Below are positions 1-7,276 of a stretch of DNA of 7,276 bases, piece after piece. Source of the DNA: an uncultured Methylococcaceae bacterium (GTDB taxonomy: Bacteria; Pseudomonadota; Gammaproteobacteria; Methylococcales; Methylomonadaceae). The stretch lies in NCBI GenBank assembly GCA_903903765.1, contig CAIVAH010000285.1:1-7276 (forward strand), written 5' to 3'. The notes beneath the pieces were generated by a model. The model was not told where the DNA came from. It worked only from the letters and a program-made list of their open reading frames with translations, and made no database searches. How positions within the stretch are numbered: the stretch's first letter is position 1; the number at the start of each line of letters is the position of its first letter. The position numbers and the translations under genes were made by a program.

Positions 1-13
1 ATAGCTAATAAAT

Positions 14-42
14 CAGTAAAGTTAGAAAAACTTACTGTTTTT
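14..42 (+). terminator. Probable intrinsic terminator of an upstream gene outside the window
   Basis: Bases 14-23 and 29-37 pair as a nine-base-pair stem with one bulged A (position 20) and a five-base loop. The stem is followed directly by five T residues (38-42). This is the form of a rho-independent terminator for plus-strand transcription coming from the left of the window. The stem has only four G-C pairs and the surroundings are AT-rich, so it would be weak and chance pairing is possible. It would insulate the two-component operon from its left neighbour. Confidence 0.42.
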
Positions 43-275
43 AATAAGCATTATATGATTTTATTTAATAATCCTATACAAGTAAAGTTTTTAATTGTTT
101 CAAAATATACGTAAAACAGCCTAAGATTCTGATTTTATGATTATAAGTTGGTTTTTCGCAGTGCTTTTATTAGCGGTTTGAAGTGGAATTAGCTAGGGTC
201 TACAGGCGCTCTTTATGCTAAATGTGTTTTAAGAAAAAATCATTTTATGGTACGTTAAAAAAGAAATCTCTCTTT

Positions 276-279
276 AAGG
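276..279 (+). promoter_or_regulatory. Ribosome binding site that decides the ompR-like start
   Basis: AAGG lies eight bases before the ATG at 288. The in-frame ATG further upstream at 222 has no comparable purine-rich site, and it would add a 22-residue Lys-rich extension that has no counterpart in E. coli OmpR. I therefore place the start at 288. Confidence 0.7.
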
Positions 280-287
280 TTGATAAA

Positions 288-1004
288 ATGATACTGCAGG
301 CAAAAACTTTAATCGTTGATGATGACCTGCGCTTTGGTGCATATTTAAAACAATTTTTAGTCAATAATAACTTTTCAGTAGATTATGTGGGTGATGCTGA
401 ACAGATGAACAAAAAGTTAGCGCTCCATTTTTATGACTTAATTATTTTAGATTGGATGATGCCAGGTGAAGATGGCTTATCTGTATGTAAGCGCTTGCAT
501 ACACAGAAAAACAGCCCACCTATCATTATGTTAACGGCTAATGGCACAGAAAAAGATTCTATTGACGGTTTAATCAATGGGGCTGACGATTATCTTGCCA
601 AGCCTTTTAGAGGCCAAGTTTTATTAGCACGTATTCAAGTAGTTTTGCGTCGAAGACCACGCGTATTGGCTAGTGTTCCTGATAGTGATGAAGCATTTTA
701 TTTTGGTCCTTATCAGCTTAATTTTGCGCAACGTTGTTGTTTTTTGGACGACAAAAGAATTGATTTAACCAGCAATGAGTTTGCCTTGCTTAATATCTTA
801 GCAAAAAATAAGGGTACGCCAGTATCACGTGAACGCTTAAGTTTTCATATTAAGGGTAAAGAGAATAAAGTGGATTGTCGCTTTATCGATATGCATATTT
901 TTAGATTACGACAATTACTAGAAAAAGATCCCTCTCATCCTGTGTACTTACAAACGGTGCGAGGCCTGGGTTATTTGCTTAACCAACAGACCACTATTAA
1001 CTAA
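288..1004 (+). CDS. ompR: OmpR-type DNA-binding response regulator
   Basis: This is a 238-residue two-component response regulator, predicted to be phosphorylated by the kinase encoded next to it and then to bind promoter DNA. Residues 5-122 form the receiver domain, with the acidic pair D11/D12, phospho-acceptor D55 in LIILDWMMPGEDG, switch T83 in IIMLTANG and K105 in DDYLAKPF. Residues 136-233 form the winged-helix domain, ending in LQTVRGLGYLL. Length (238 against 239 in E. coli OmpR) and the remembered motifs AEQM, PGEDGLS and ADDY..KPF all point to the OmpR branch. The start at 288 is chosen for its Shine-Dalgarno site and for the family length. The gene begins a two-gene operon, and the stop is three bases before the kinase ATG. 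The -10-like hexamers TATGAT (136-141) and TATAAG (142-147) lie upstream but lack a convincing -35, so I call no promoter. What it regulates cannot be read here; orthology to E. coli ompR is likely but unproven. Confidence 0.88.
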   Translation: MILQAKTLIVDDDLRFGAYLKQFLVNNNFSVDYVGDAEQMNKKLALHFYDLIILDWMMPGEDGLSVCKRLHTQKNSPPIIMLTANGTEKDSIDGLINGADDYLAKPFRGQVLLARIQVVLRRRPRVLASVPDSDEAFYFGPYQLNFAQRCCFLDDKRIDLTSNEFALLNILAKNKGTPVSRERLSFHIKGKENKVDCRFIDMHIFRLRQLLEKDPSHPVYLQTVRGLGYLLNQQTTIN

Positions 1005-1007
1005 AAG

Positions 1008-2303
1008 ATGAGATTTTTAACTAAGACTTTATTTGGGCGTTTGTTTCTAATCATATTGGGTTTTATGCTGTTTGTTATCGTCGTAATACGAATAGTGTTT
1101 ACCTTAAGTATATTGGATACCGCCGGTGAAAAACTTGCCAATTATAGTCATTCAATCATGCTATTTGCCGAAGAAATCAATCAGCAGGGTACGACCGATT
1201 CTAAGCGGCGCTTTGCAGAGCAGTTACAACTAAGTACGGGCATGATATTACAAGAGAATACTAATAAACAGTTCGACTCCCTTCCCATTAGACCTATTTT
1301 TAAAGCGTGGCAAGAAAGTTTAAACCGGCGCTTACCCCATCAGTTTAGTATGAGTTATCAGCATGAACCGCAACAAATTGTCTGGCTTCATCATCAAAAC
1401 CCGCCTGAATTTTCTATAGGCATACCTTCTATTATTAATATTAATACCATTAGCCGATTTTTTACTATGACTGCCGTGTTGACAATAGTTTTTTCATTAC
1501 TTTCTGCTTATATTGCAGCGTATTATTTAAATCGTCCTTTAAAAGATCTCGCTGAGAAGGCCACATTGATTGGTAAAAATATTGATACCATCGAAATTGA
1601 ACCGAGCGGTCCAGAAGAAATACGTGCAGTGGCGCTGGCCATGAATAAAATGCGCGCAGATCTAGTTGATATCACTGTAAAACAAAAATTTTTACTGTCG
1701 AGTATATCTCATGATTTACGAACGCCATTAAACCGCATCAGTATGGTAACCGAATTACTGACACCAGACACGCAGGGTTATATCGACAGTATCTTTAGGG
1801 ATATAGATGAGATGAACGAGGGGCTAAATCGTTTTATAGAGTTAGCGCGATTTAACATTGAAGAAACCGAGTTGTGGCAAGTCGGTGATATGGCGTTGTT
1901 TATTAAGGAAGTGGTAGCCAAATATGCCAATTCCGATAGTCTGATTAGTGTCACTTTAAACGATACGCCCCTGCTCCGTTATAAACCCAAAGCGTTAAAG
2001 AATTTTTTATATAATGTCATCAATAACGGCATTAATCATGGCGGTGGCAACATTACTATAAATAGTCATGTGACTAGTGACCAGTTCGCCTTAATTATTT
2101 CTGATCAAGGCCCTGGTTTTCCGTTATCGGATACAGAGTTACTAAATTATTCTAATTTGGATAACTATAATAAAAAGCTTAATGGCTTGGGTTTACGCAT
2201 TTTGCAATTAATTACCAAATTGCTAGAAGCAGAATTAAGTTTACGTAATAAACCCGAAGGGGGTGCGGAAGTCGTGTTAACACTGAATGTTTACCATGCT
2301 TAG
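1008..2303 (+). CDS. envZ: EnvZ-type membrane sensor histidine kinase
   Basis: This is a 431-residue inner-membrane sensor kinase, the expected phosphodonor and phosphatase of the adjacent OmpR-type regulator. A first transmembrane helix lies at about residues 11-35 and a second at about 152-172, enclosing a periplasmic domain of roughly 115 residues. A HAMP linker follows, starting at NRPLKDLAEKA (about 175-225). The dimerisation/phospho-acceptor helix carries H235 in SSISHDLRTPLNRI. The ATP-binding domain shows the N box (N336 and N340 in NVINNGINHGG), the G1 box DQGPG (366-370) and a G2 box LNGLGLRI (G393, G395). The overall plan and the SHDLRTPL.RI segment match EnvZ (450 residues in E. 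coli). The lid between G1 and G2 is a few residues shorter than in EnvZ and has no recognisable F box. The start codon is three bases after the regulator stop, so the two are surely co-expressed. The signal sensed is unknown, and the envZ name rests on partner and architecture. Confidence 0.85.
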   Translation: MRFLTKTLFGRLFLIILGFMLFVIVVIRIVFTLSILDTAGEKLANYSHSIMLFAEEINQQGTTDSKRRFAEQLQLSTGMILQENTNKQFDSLPIRPIFKAWQESLNRRLPHQFSMSYQHEPQQIVWLHHQNPPEFSIGIPSIININTISRFFTMTAVLTIVFSLLSAYIAAYYLNRPLKDLAEKATLIGKNIDTIEIEPSGPEEIRAVALAMNKMRADLVDITVKQKFLLSSISHDLRTPLNRISMVTELLTPDTQGYIDSIFRDIDEMNEGLNRFIELARFNIEETELWQVGDMALFIKEVVAKYANSDSLISVTLNDTPLLRYKPKALKNFLYNVINNGINHGGGNITINSHVTSDQFALIISDQGPGFPLSDTELLNYSNLDNYNKKLNGLGLRILQLITKLLEAELSLRNKPEGGAEVVLTLNVYHA

Positions 2304-2323
2304 CCGTTCTTGAACAAAGAGAT

Positions 2324-2431
2324 TTAAAACTTATCTTTATTTTGTCTTTTACCTAACAAATAGCCTACATAGGTGGTGACGAAGAAAAAACCTAAGATGA
2401 TCCACGGAAAAAATGTATCTGCAACACTCAC
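2324..2431 (-). CDS. Putative 35-residue single-helix membrane peptide
   Basis: This short ORF runs from a GTG at 2431-2429 to a TAA at 2326-2324. The peptide begins MSVADTFFPW, has a hydrophobic aromatic stretch of about 20 residues (7-26) including FPWIILGFFFV, and ends with a charged tail GKRQNKDKF. This is the pattern of a single transmembrane helix with a positive cytoplasmic end. GAGGT (2443-2439) sits seven bases before the GTG, a near-ideal Shine-Dalgarno site. An in-frame TAA at 2446-2444 closes the frame just upstream, so the GTG is the only plausible start. The ORF begins 27 bases after tRNA-Pro on the same strand and ends 20 bases from the kinase stop on the other strand. I do not recognise a family: the sequence does not look like CydX or CcoQ. 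I infer that it is a real gene from start site, composition and clean topology; expression and function are unknown. Confidence 0.6.
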   Translation of the reverse strand: MSVADTFFPWIILGFFFVTTYVGYLLGKRQNKDKF

Positions 2432-2458
2432 AAACTTGACCTCTTAGATTGAATTAAT

Positions 2459-2535
2459 TGGTCGGAATGACAGGATTTGAACCTGCGACCCCTTGTCCCC
2501 CAGACAAGTGCGCTACCAAGCTGCGCTACACTCCG
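2459..2535 (-). tRNA. tRNA-Pro (anticodon GGG)
   Basis: The minus strand folds as a complete 77-base tRNA with encoded CCA (2461-2459). The acceptor arms CGGAGTG and CATTCCG pair with one G-T wobble. The D arm contains GCGCAGCTTGGTAGCGC. The anticodon stem CTTGT/ACAAG holds the loop CTGGGGG, giving anticodon GGG, which reads CCC and CCU proline codons. The T arm contains GGTTCAAATCC. The 5' C1 and overall sequence resemble E. coli proline tRNAs, including the GGG type (proL). It lies 55 bases after the MerR-type gene on the same strand, a neighbourhood known from other gammaproteobacteria. A -10-like TACAAT (2558-2553) lies 17 bases upstream without a -35 match, so the tRNA may be cut from the long ihfA-merR transcript. 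Confidence 0.97.
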
Positions 2536-2590
2536 ACATATTATGAAGTTTAATTGTACTATAGATAACGGATATCTGCTTAATGAAATG

Positions 2591-2941
2591 TTAAAGAAAA
2601 TTAGCTATTGCTTCAAGCTCAATAATCATTTCTTTTATAAAATCACTTGAAATAACATTGGTTTCTTTAATTTGATCTTTAGTTAAATAGGCTTTTGCGC
2701 CACTAATAGTAAAGCCTTGATCATATAATAACTCTTTTATTTGCCGAATTAATAAAACCTCATGCGGTTGATAATAACGGCGATTACCTCTTCTTTTGAC
2801 GGGGCTTAATTCTTTAAACTCTTGTTCCCAATAACGCAAAACATGTGGCTTTACGCCACATAATTCGCTCACCTCACCAATGGTGAAATATTTTTTATCG
2901 GGTATAGAGAACGCCTGATTATTATTGCTCTTTTCCAGCAT
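2591..2941 (-). CDS. Small MerR-family transcriptional regulator
   Basis: This is a 116-residue DNA-binding protein. Residues 18-86 form a MerR-type winged helix-turn-helix: [21 protein letters not shown] supplies the helix-turn-helix and [14 protein letters not shown] the wing. A short helical tail (about 87-116) follows. There is no separate effector domain and no cysteine cluster of the metal-sensing members; the only cysteine is C28. A MerR-like gene of about this size directly after ihfA and before tRNA-Pro is known in Pseudomonas and relatives, where its targets are, to my knowledge, not well defined. The ATG lies inside the 3' end of ihfA (20 bases shared), which suggests translational coupling. 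No better start exists downstream without losing part of the DNA-binding domain. Confidence 0.9.
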   Translation of the reverse strand: MLEKSNNNQAFSIPDKKYFTIGEVSELCGVKPHVLRYWEQEFKELSPVKRRGNRRYYQPHEVLLIRQIKELLYDQGFTISGAKAYLTKDQIKETNVISSDFIKEMIIELEAIANFL

Positions 2942-3221
2942 AAGCTTCTACTCTCGCTTTTAGCTTTTGGCCTGAACGAAAAGTAACTACTCTTCTTGCA
3001 GTTATGGGAATTTCTTCACCCGTTTTTGGATTTCTGCCTGGTCTACTGGTTTTATCACGTAATTCAAATTTACCAAAGCCAGATATTTTGACTTGTTTAC
3101 CTTGTTCTAATGAAGTTTTAATCTCTTCAAAAAATACTTCTACAATTTCTTTTGCTTCACGTTTATTTAGACCAATTTCGTCAAACAATCTTTCCGCAAA
3201 GTCAGCTTTAGTTAATGCCAT
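2922..3221 (-). CDS. ihfA: Integration host factor subunit alpha
   Basis: This 99-residue protein is the alpha chain of IHF, which pairs with the IhfB subunit to bend DNA sharply at specific sites in transcription, replication and recombination. It matches E. coli IhfA along its whole length. It opens with [18 protein letters not shown], has the core FFEEIK and [11 protein letters not shown], and carries the minor-groove arm [20 protein letters not shown] with the intercalating proline at residue 65. The start is three bases after the pheT stop. Its ribosome site GAGGGAT lies within the last codons of pheT, so the two are co-translated. This pheST-ihfA linkage is a known gammaproteobacterial arrangement. 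The last 20 bases also encode the start of the MerR-type regulator. Confidence 0.98.
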   Translation of the reverse strand: MALTKADFAERLFDEIGLNKREAKEIVEVFFEEIKTSLEQGKQVKISGFGKFELRDKTSRPGRNPKTGEEIPITARRVVTFRSGQKLKARVEAYAGKEQ

Positions 3222-3224
3222 AGA

Positions 3225-5603
3225 TCAATCCCTCAGTTTTGCATTTAATTCATTTGCTAATATCGTTAATAATCTGTTAACGATACCATCTATCTCAAAT
3301 TCTGTTAATGTTTGCGTATCATCTTGTAATATCAAACTTAACGCAATACTTTTATTACCCGGTTCAATGCCCTTGCCACGATAAACATCAAAGATGATGA
3401 TTATATCTTGTAGCGTTGGTTCTGCACTATTTTTAATGACCCCCATTATGTCATTCGCAGAAACCGATTCATTGACTATTAAAGCTAAATCGCGTTTTAC
3501 AGACGGATATTTAGATAGCGCTGTAAATCTAGGTACTATCTTATTTAACAAGTAGTTTTGATCTAACTCAAACAGAAAAACTTGCTGATCAAATCCCAGC
3601 GCTTTTTCTATTTGTGGGTGCAACATACCCATCCAACCCATTTCTACCCCATCTGCAGCAAGTATTTTAGCCGTTTGTCCCGGGTGTAAAGTCAGTTGCT
3701 CTGCTTTACTAAAACTAACGTCACAACCTGCTAAATCAAATATTGCCTCTAGATCAGCTTTAACATCATAAAAATCAATTTTACGGGATTTTTCTGCCCA
3801 TTGGTCATGATAAACATCACCTAATAAAAGACCAGCCAACATTTTTTGCTGCTGTATTTCAGCATTTACCTTAATAAACCGTAATCCTGTTTCAAACAAT
3901 CTAACACGCGTTTGTTGACGATTAGTATTATATAAAGCAACTTTTAATAAACCACACCACAAGGTCGTTCTCATCACTGCCAACTCAGAAGAAATTGGAT
4001 TCTTTAAGGATATTGGCTCAACATTGGGTGCAACAACATTTTGTATTTCAGCATCAACAAAGCTGTACGTGATGGCCTCTTGATAACCCCTATCAACTAA
4101 TAAATCTTTTACTCTATCAATTTCAAGCCGAGTTTCTGTTACTTGACTTAATTCAGATCTCATAAATAAATTACTAGACGGTAAGTTATTATATCCAAAA
4201 ACTCTGGCAATTTCTTCAATTAAATCAGCCTCTATGCTGATATCGAAACGAAAACTTGGTGGAATTACCTGCCAGCCTTCGGCGTGATCAAGAAGTTGCA
4301 TTCCTAAGCGTTGTAAAATATCTTTTATTTGTTCATCCGCTAATTTAACCGCTAATGACTGCTCAATTTTATGACGACGCAATAAAACAGCTGTTTTAAC
4401 AGGTAAATGCTCTGTAGAGGTCACTTCTGAAATTTCACCCACTACGCCACCAGCAATCTGAACGATTAATTGCGTAGCTCTTTCTATCGCTCGGGTTTGT
4501 AATTGCGCATCTACACCCCGTTCAAATCGATGAGATGAATCCGTGTGTAAACCATAATTTCTAGCTTTTCCGGCTATAGCAAGCGGTGAGAAAAAGGCAC
4601 ACTCTAAAAACACAGACTGAGTAACATCAGAAACCGCAGAATCACTGCCCCCCATGACGCCTGCAAGCGCTAATGCTTGTTTATCGTCCGCGATGACTAA
4701 TGATTGTGGATCTAACTTGATAACCTCATTATTTAATAACGTTAACGACTCATCAACATTTGCATAACGTACTGTAATACCACCCGTTAATTTTGCAGTG
4801 TCAAATACATGCAAAGGCTGACCTAATTCTAATAATACATAGTTAGTGACATCGACTAATGGCCCTAAACTTCTGATACCTGATCTACGTAAACGCTCTT
4901 GCATCCATAGGGGTGTAATGGCTTGTGCATTTACGCCATTAATTAAACGACCTAAATACCTTGGACAGGCCTCTGGTGCTTTAACAGTTACTGTTAAAGT
5001 CTCTGAATGGCCAATTTCAACGGCATCCACAACGGTTGTTGACCAATCTAATTTATTTAATAGCGCAACTTCTCTAGCTAAGCCTTCAATACTTAAACAA
5101 TCTGCTCGGTTAGGGGTGAGATCAACTTCTATAATGGTATCGTTTAGAGACAAATACTCTCTAATATCAACACCAACTGGCGCATCATCAGCTAATTCCA
5201 TCAAGCCATGCGCTTCAGCTACTAAGCCTAATTCTTTTTCTGAACACAACATGCCAAATGATTCTTGGCCTCTAAGTTTAGACTTTTTAATTTTAAAATC
5301 GCCTGGTAGCACTGCGCCACAGAGAGCCGCTGGTATTTTTAAACCAACTCGGACATTACTCGCTCCGCAAACGATTTGTAAAGGTGCTTCAGCCCCAACA
5401 TTTACCTGACAAACACGTAATCTATCAGCATCGGGGTGTTGTTCCATGCTGATCACTTGACCCACAACGACGCCACTAAAATCTGCTGCCGCTGGCTCTA
5501 CAGAATCAACTTCTAAGCCAGCCATTGTTAACTGTTCGACTAATGTTTCTGTATTGACATCAGGATTTACATAAGACCTTAACCAGGCTTCACTAATTTG
5601 CAT
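3225..5603 (-). CDS. pheT: Phenylalanyl-tRNA synthetase beta subunit
   Basis: This 792-residue protein (795 in E. coli) is the beta chain of the cytosolic alpha2-beta2 enzyme that charges tRNA-Phe. Domains in order are: an N-terminal piece (MQISEAWLRSYVNPDV); an OB-fold tRNA-binding domain (about 39-150, with GVVVGQV and CGASNVR); the B3/B4 editing domain (about 210-385); the B5 domain (about 400-475, DLIEEIARVFGYNNLP); a catalytic-like core (about 490-690); and a C-terminal FDX-ACB anticodon-binding domain (about 699-792, starting SKYPSVKRDLALIV). The editing pocket keeps H265 (GQPLHVFD), E334 (LECAFF) and T354 (GLHTDSSHRFERGVD). The residue at 356 is Ser where, as I recall, E. coli has Ala. 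The gene starts 26 bases after pheS with AAGGAT ten bases before the ATG. It is complete and unremarkable. Confidence 0.98.
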   Translation of the reverse strand: MQISEAWLRSYVNPDVNTETLVEQLTMAGLEVDSVEPAAADFSGVVVGQVISMEQHPDADRLRVCQVNVGAEAPLQIVCGASNVRVGLKIPAALCGAVLPGDFKIKKSKLRGQESFGMLCSEKELGLVAEAHGLMELADDAPVGVDIREYLSLNDTIIEVDLTPNRADCLSIEGLAREVALLNKLDWSTTVVDAVEIGHSETLTVTVKAPEACPRYLGRLINGVNAQAITPLWMQERLRRSGIRSLGPLVDVTNYVLLELGQPLHVFDTAKLTGGITVRYANVDESLTLLNNEVIKLDPQSLVIADDKQALALAGVMGGSDSAVSDVTQSVFLECAFFSPLAIAGKARNYGLHTDSSHRFERGVDAQLQTRAIERATQLIVQIAGGVVGEISEVTSTEHLPVKTAVLLRRHKIEQSLAVKLADEQIKDILQRLGMQLLDHAEGWQVIPPSFRFDISIEADLIEEIARVFGYNNLPSSNLFMRSELSQVTETRLEIDRVKDLLVDRGYQEAITYSFVDAEIQNVVAPNVEPISLKNPISSELAVMRTTLWCGLLKVALYNTNRQQTRVRLFETGLRFIKVNAEIQQQKMLAGLLLGDVYHDQWAEKSRKIDFYDVKADLEAIFDLAGCDVSFSKAEQLTLHPGQTAKILAADGVEMGWMGMLHPQIEKALGFDQQVFLFELDQNYLLNKIVPRFTALSKYPSVKRDLALIVNESVSANDIMGVIKNSAEPTLQDIIIIFDVYRGKGIEPGNKSIALSLILQDDTQTLTEFEIDGIVNRLLTILANELNAKLRD

Positions 5604-5629
5604 TTTAATTTATCCTTTGCAATGACAGT

Positions 5630-6734
<1,105 letters not shown>

Positions 6735-6741
6735 AATTTAC

Positions 6742-7107
6742 TTAAGATACAGGACTTTGATTTGCTTTTGCAATTTCGGCAATTTTACCGAATGCTTCAA
6801 TATCACGAACAGCTATATCAGCTAAAACTTTACGATCAATTTTTACATTAGCTTTATTCAAGCCATTGATTAAACGACTGTATGAAATGCCGTACATACG
6901 CGAAGCTGCGTTAATACGCACAATCCATAAAGCACGGAATTGACGTTTTTTCTGTTTACGATCACGATAAGCATATTGACCTGCTTTGATAACCGCTTGT
7001 TTAGCTACGCGATATACACGACTACGAGCGCCATAATATCCTTTTGCTAATTTTAAAACTTTTTTGTGTCTTGCTCTGGCTGTTACACCACGTTTAACTC
7101 TAGGCAT
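6742..7107 (-). CDS. rplT: 50S ribosomal protein L20
   Basis: This 121-residue, very basic protein binds 23S rRNA early in assembly of the large ribosomal subunit; E. coli L20 has 118 residues. It is recognisable throughout, with [19 protein letters not shown] and [19 protein letters not shown] in the rRNA-binding extension. The globular part contains [29 protein letters not shown] and [13 protein letters not shown]. The Shine-Dalgarno site AAGGGG (7121-7116) overlaps the rpmI stop codon, and only 12 bases separate the two genes, so they form one operon. In E. coli L20 represses its own operon through mRNA structure upstream of rpmI. That region would lie outside this window, so this regulation cannot be assessed. 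Confidence 0.98.
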   Translation of the reverse strand: MPRVKRGVTARARHKKVLKLAKGYYGARSRVYRVAKQAVIKAGQYAYRDRKQKKRQFRALWIVRINAASRMYGISYSRLINGLNKANVKIDRKVLADIAVRDIEAFGKIAEIAKANQSPVS

Positions 7108-7119
7108 CTATTTATCCCC

Positions 7120-7276
7120 TTAACTGTATGGCATCATACGTATAGCCATACGTACGTCTGATGGATGAATAGTAGCTGGTGAACGTAGCTGTCTTTTTCT
7201 TTTAGTCGACTTTTTAGTCAAGATATGACGGCGATGAGACTGACCACATTTAAAACCGCCATTGCCTGTACGTCTA
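7120..7276 (-). CDS. rpmI: 50S ribosomal protein L35, C-terminal 51 residues (cut by window edge)
   Basis: The frame runs in from the right edge of the window and ends at TAA (7122-7120), giving the last 51 residues. It begins RRTGNGGFKCGQSHRRHI and continues with the highly conserved LTKKSTKRKRQLR, ending in RMAIRMMPYS. This matches the C-terminal four-fifths of L35 (65 residues in E. coli), a small basic protein of the large ribosomal subunit. The gene is truncated only by the window, not broken. It precedes rplT by 12 bases as in the standard infC-rpmI-rplT operon, and infC would be expected just to the right. Confidence 0.96.
   Translation of the reverse strand, partial: RRTGNGGFKCGQSHRRHILTKKSTKRKRQLRSPATIHPSDVRMAIRMMPYS

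Noticed and set aside
15..95. Direct repeats AGTAAAGTT (15-23, 81-89) and GTTTTTAAT (37-45, 87-95)
   Set aside because: Nine-base matches in very AT-rich DNA are expected by chance, and they do not fit a regular array or a recognisable OmpR site.
222..287. Longer N-terminus for the response regulator starting at the ATG at 222
   Set aside because: It would add 22 Lys-rich residues before the receiver domain with no family counterpart and no clear ribosome site; the ATG at 288 has AAGG at eight-base spacing and gives the usual length.
2459..2535. tRNA-Pro as an integration (attachment) site
   Set aside because: No integrase gene is present, no copy of the tRNA 3' end was noticed elsewhere in the window, and flanking genes are the conserved chromosomal neighbours.
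2562..2576. Inverted repeat AGATA/TATCT between merR and tRNA-Pro
   Set aside because: The five-base-pair stem is all A/T except one pair and has no T-tract; too weak to call a terminator or operator.
3004..3384. Plus-strand open frame across ihfA and the pheT 3' end
   Set aside because: It is antisense to two well-recognised genes and has no recognisable domain; it is a shadow frame.
4846..5409. Plus-strand open frame of 187 codons inside pheT
   Set aside because: It lies wholly antisense to conserved pheT sequence and its translation has no recognisable motif or domain.

Overview
The window is an ordinary chromosomal segment of an AT-rich gammaproteobacterium. The evidence is the minus-strand order rpmI - rplT - pheS - pheT - ihfA - merR-type regulator - tRNA-Pro(GGG), a translation/IHF cluster known from pseudomonads and many other gammaproteobacteria. 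The IhfA, L20, L35, PheS and PheT proteins are also clearly of the gammaproteobacterial type. The order or genus cannot be fixed from sequence reading alone. No mobile element, CRISPR array, phage gene or other sign of recent transfer was seen.

Layout. Positions 1-287 are a very AT-rich non-coding leader. It starts with a probable terminator (14-42) of a gene lying left of the window. Positions 288-2303 on the plus strand hold a two-gene OmpR/EnvZ-type two-component operon, a 238-aa response regulator and a 431-aa membrane histidine kinase separated by 3 bases. It converges, with only 20 bases between stop codons, on the long minus-strand cluster that fills the rest of the window.

Read in its own direction, the minus-strand cluster gives: the 3' end of rpmI (L35, cut by the window edge), rplT (L20), a strong 12-bp terminator-type hairpin, pheS (GTG start), pheT, ihfA and a small MerR-family regulator whose start overlaps ihfA by 20 bases. 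After these come tRNA-Pro(GGG) and a 35-codon membrane-peptide ORF. This last ORF starts with GTG behind a good Shine-Dalgarno sequence, 27 bases after the tRNA.

How the genes work together. rpmI and rplT encode large-subunit ribosomal proteins. pheS and pheT encode the two subunits of phenylalanyl-tRNA synthetase. ihfA encodes one half of the DNA-bending protein IHF. The tight spacings suggest that pheS through merR are one transcript, possibly also carrying the tRNA and the micro-ORF. The hairpin after rplT would limit how much transcription passes from the ribosomal genes into pheST. No phenylalanine leader peptide of the enterobacterial pheM type is visible there.

I see no wholly new system. 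The items most worth a second look are the 35-aa single-helix membrane peptide behind the tRNA, the rplT-pheS hairpin without a leader peptide, and the shortened ATP lid of the histidine kinase.
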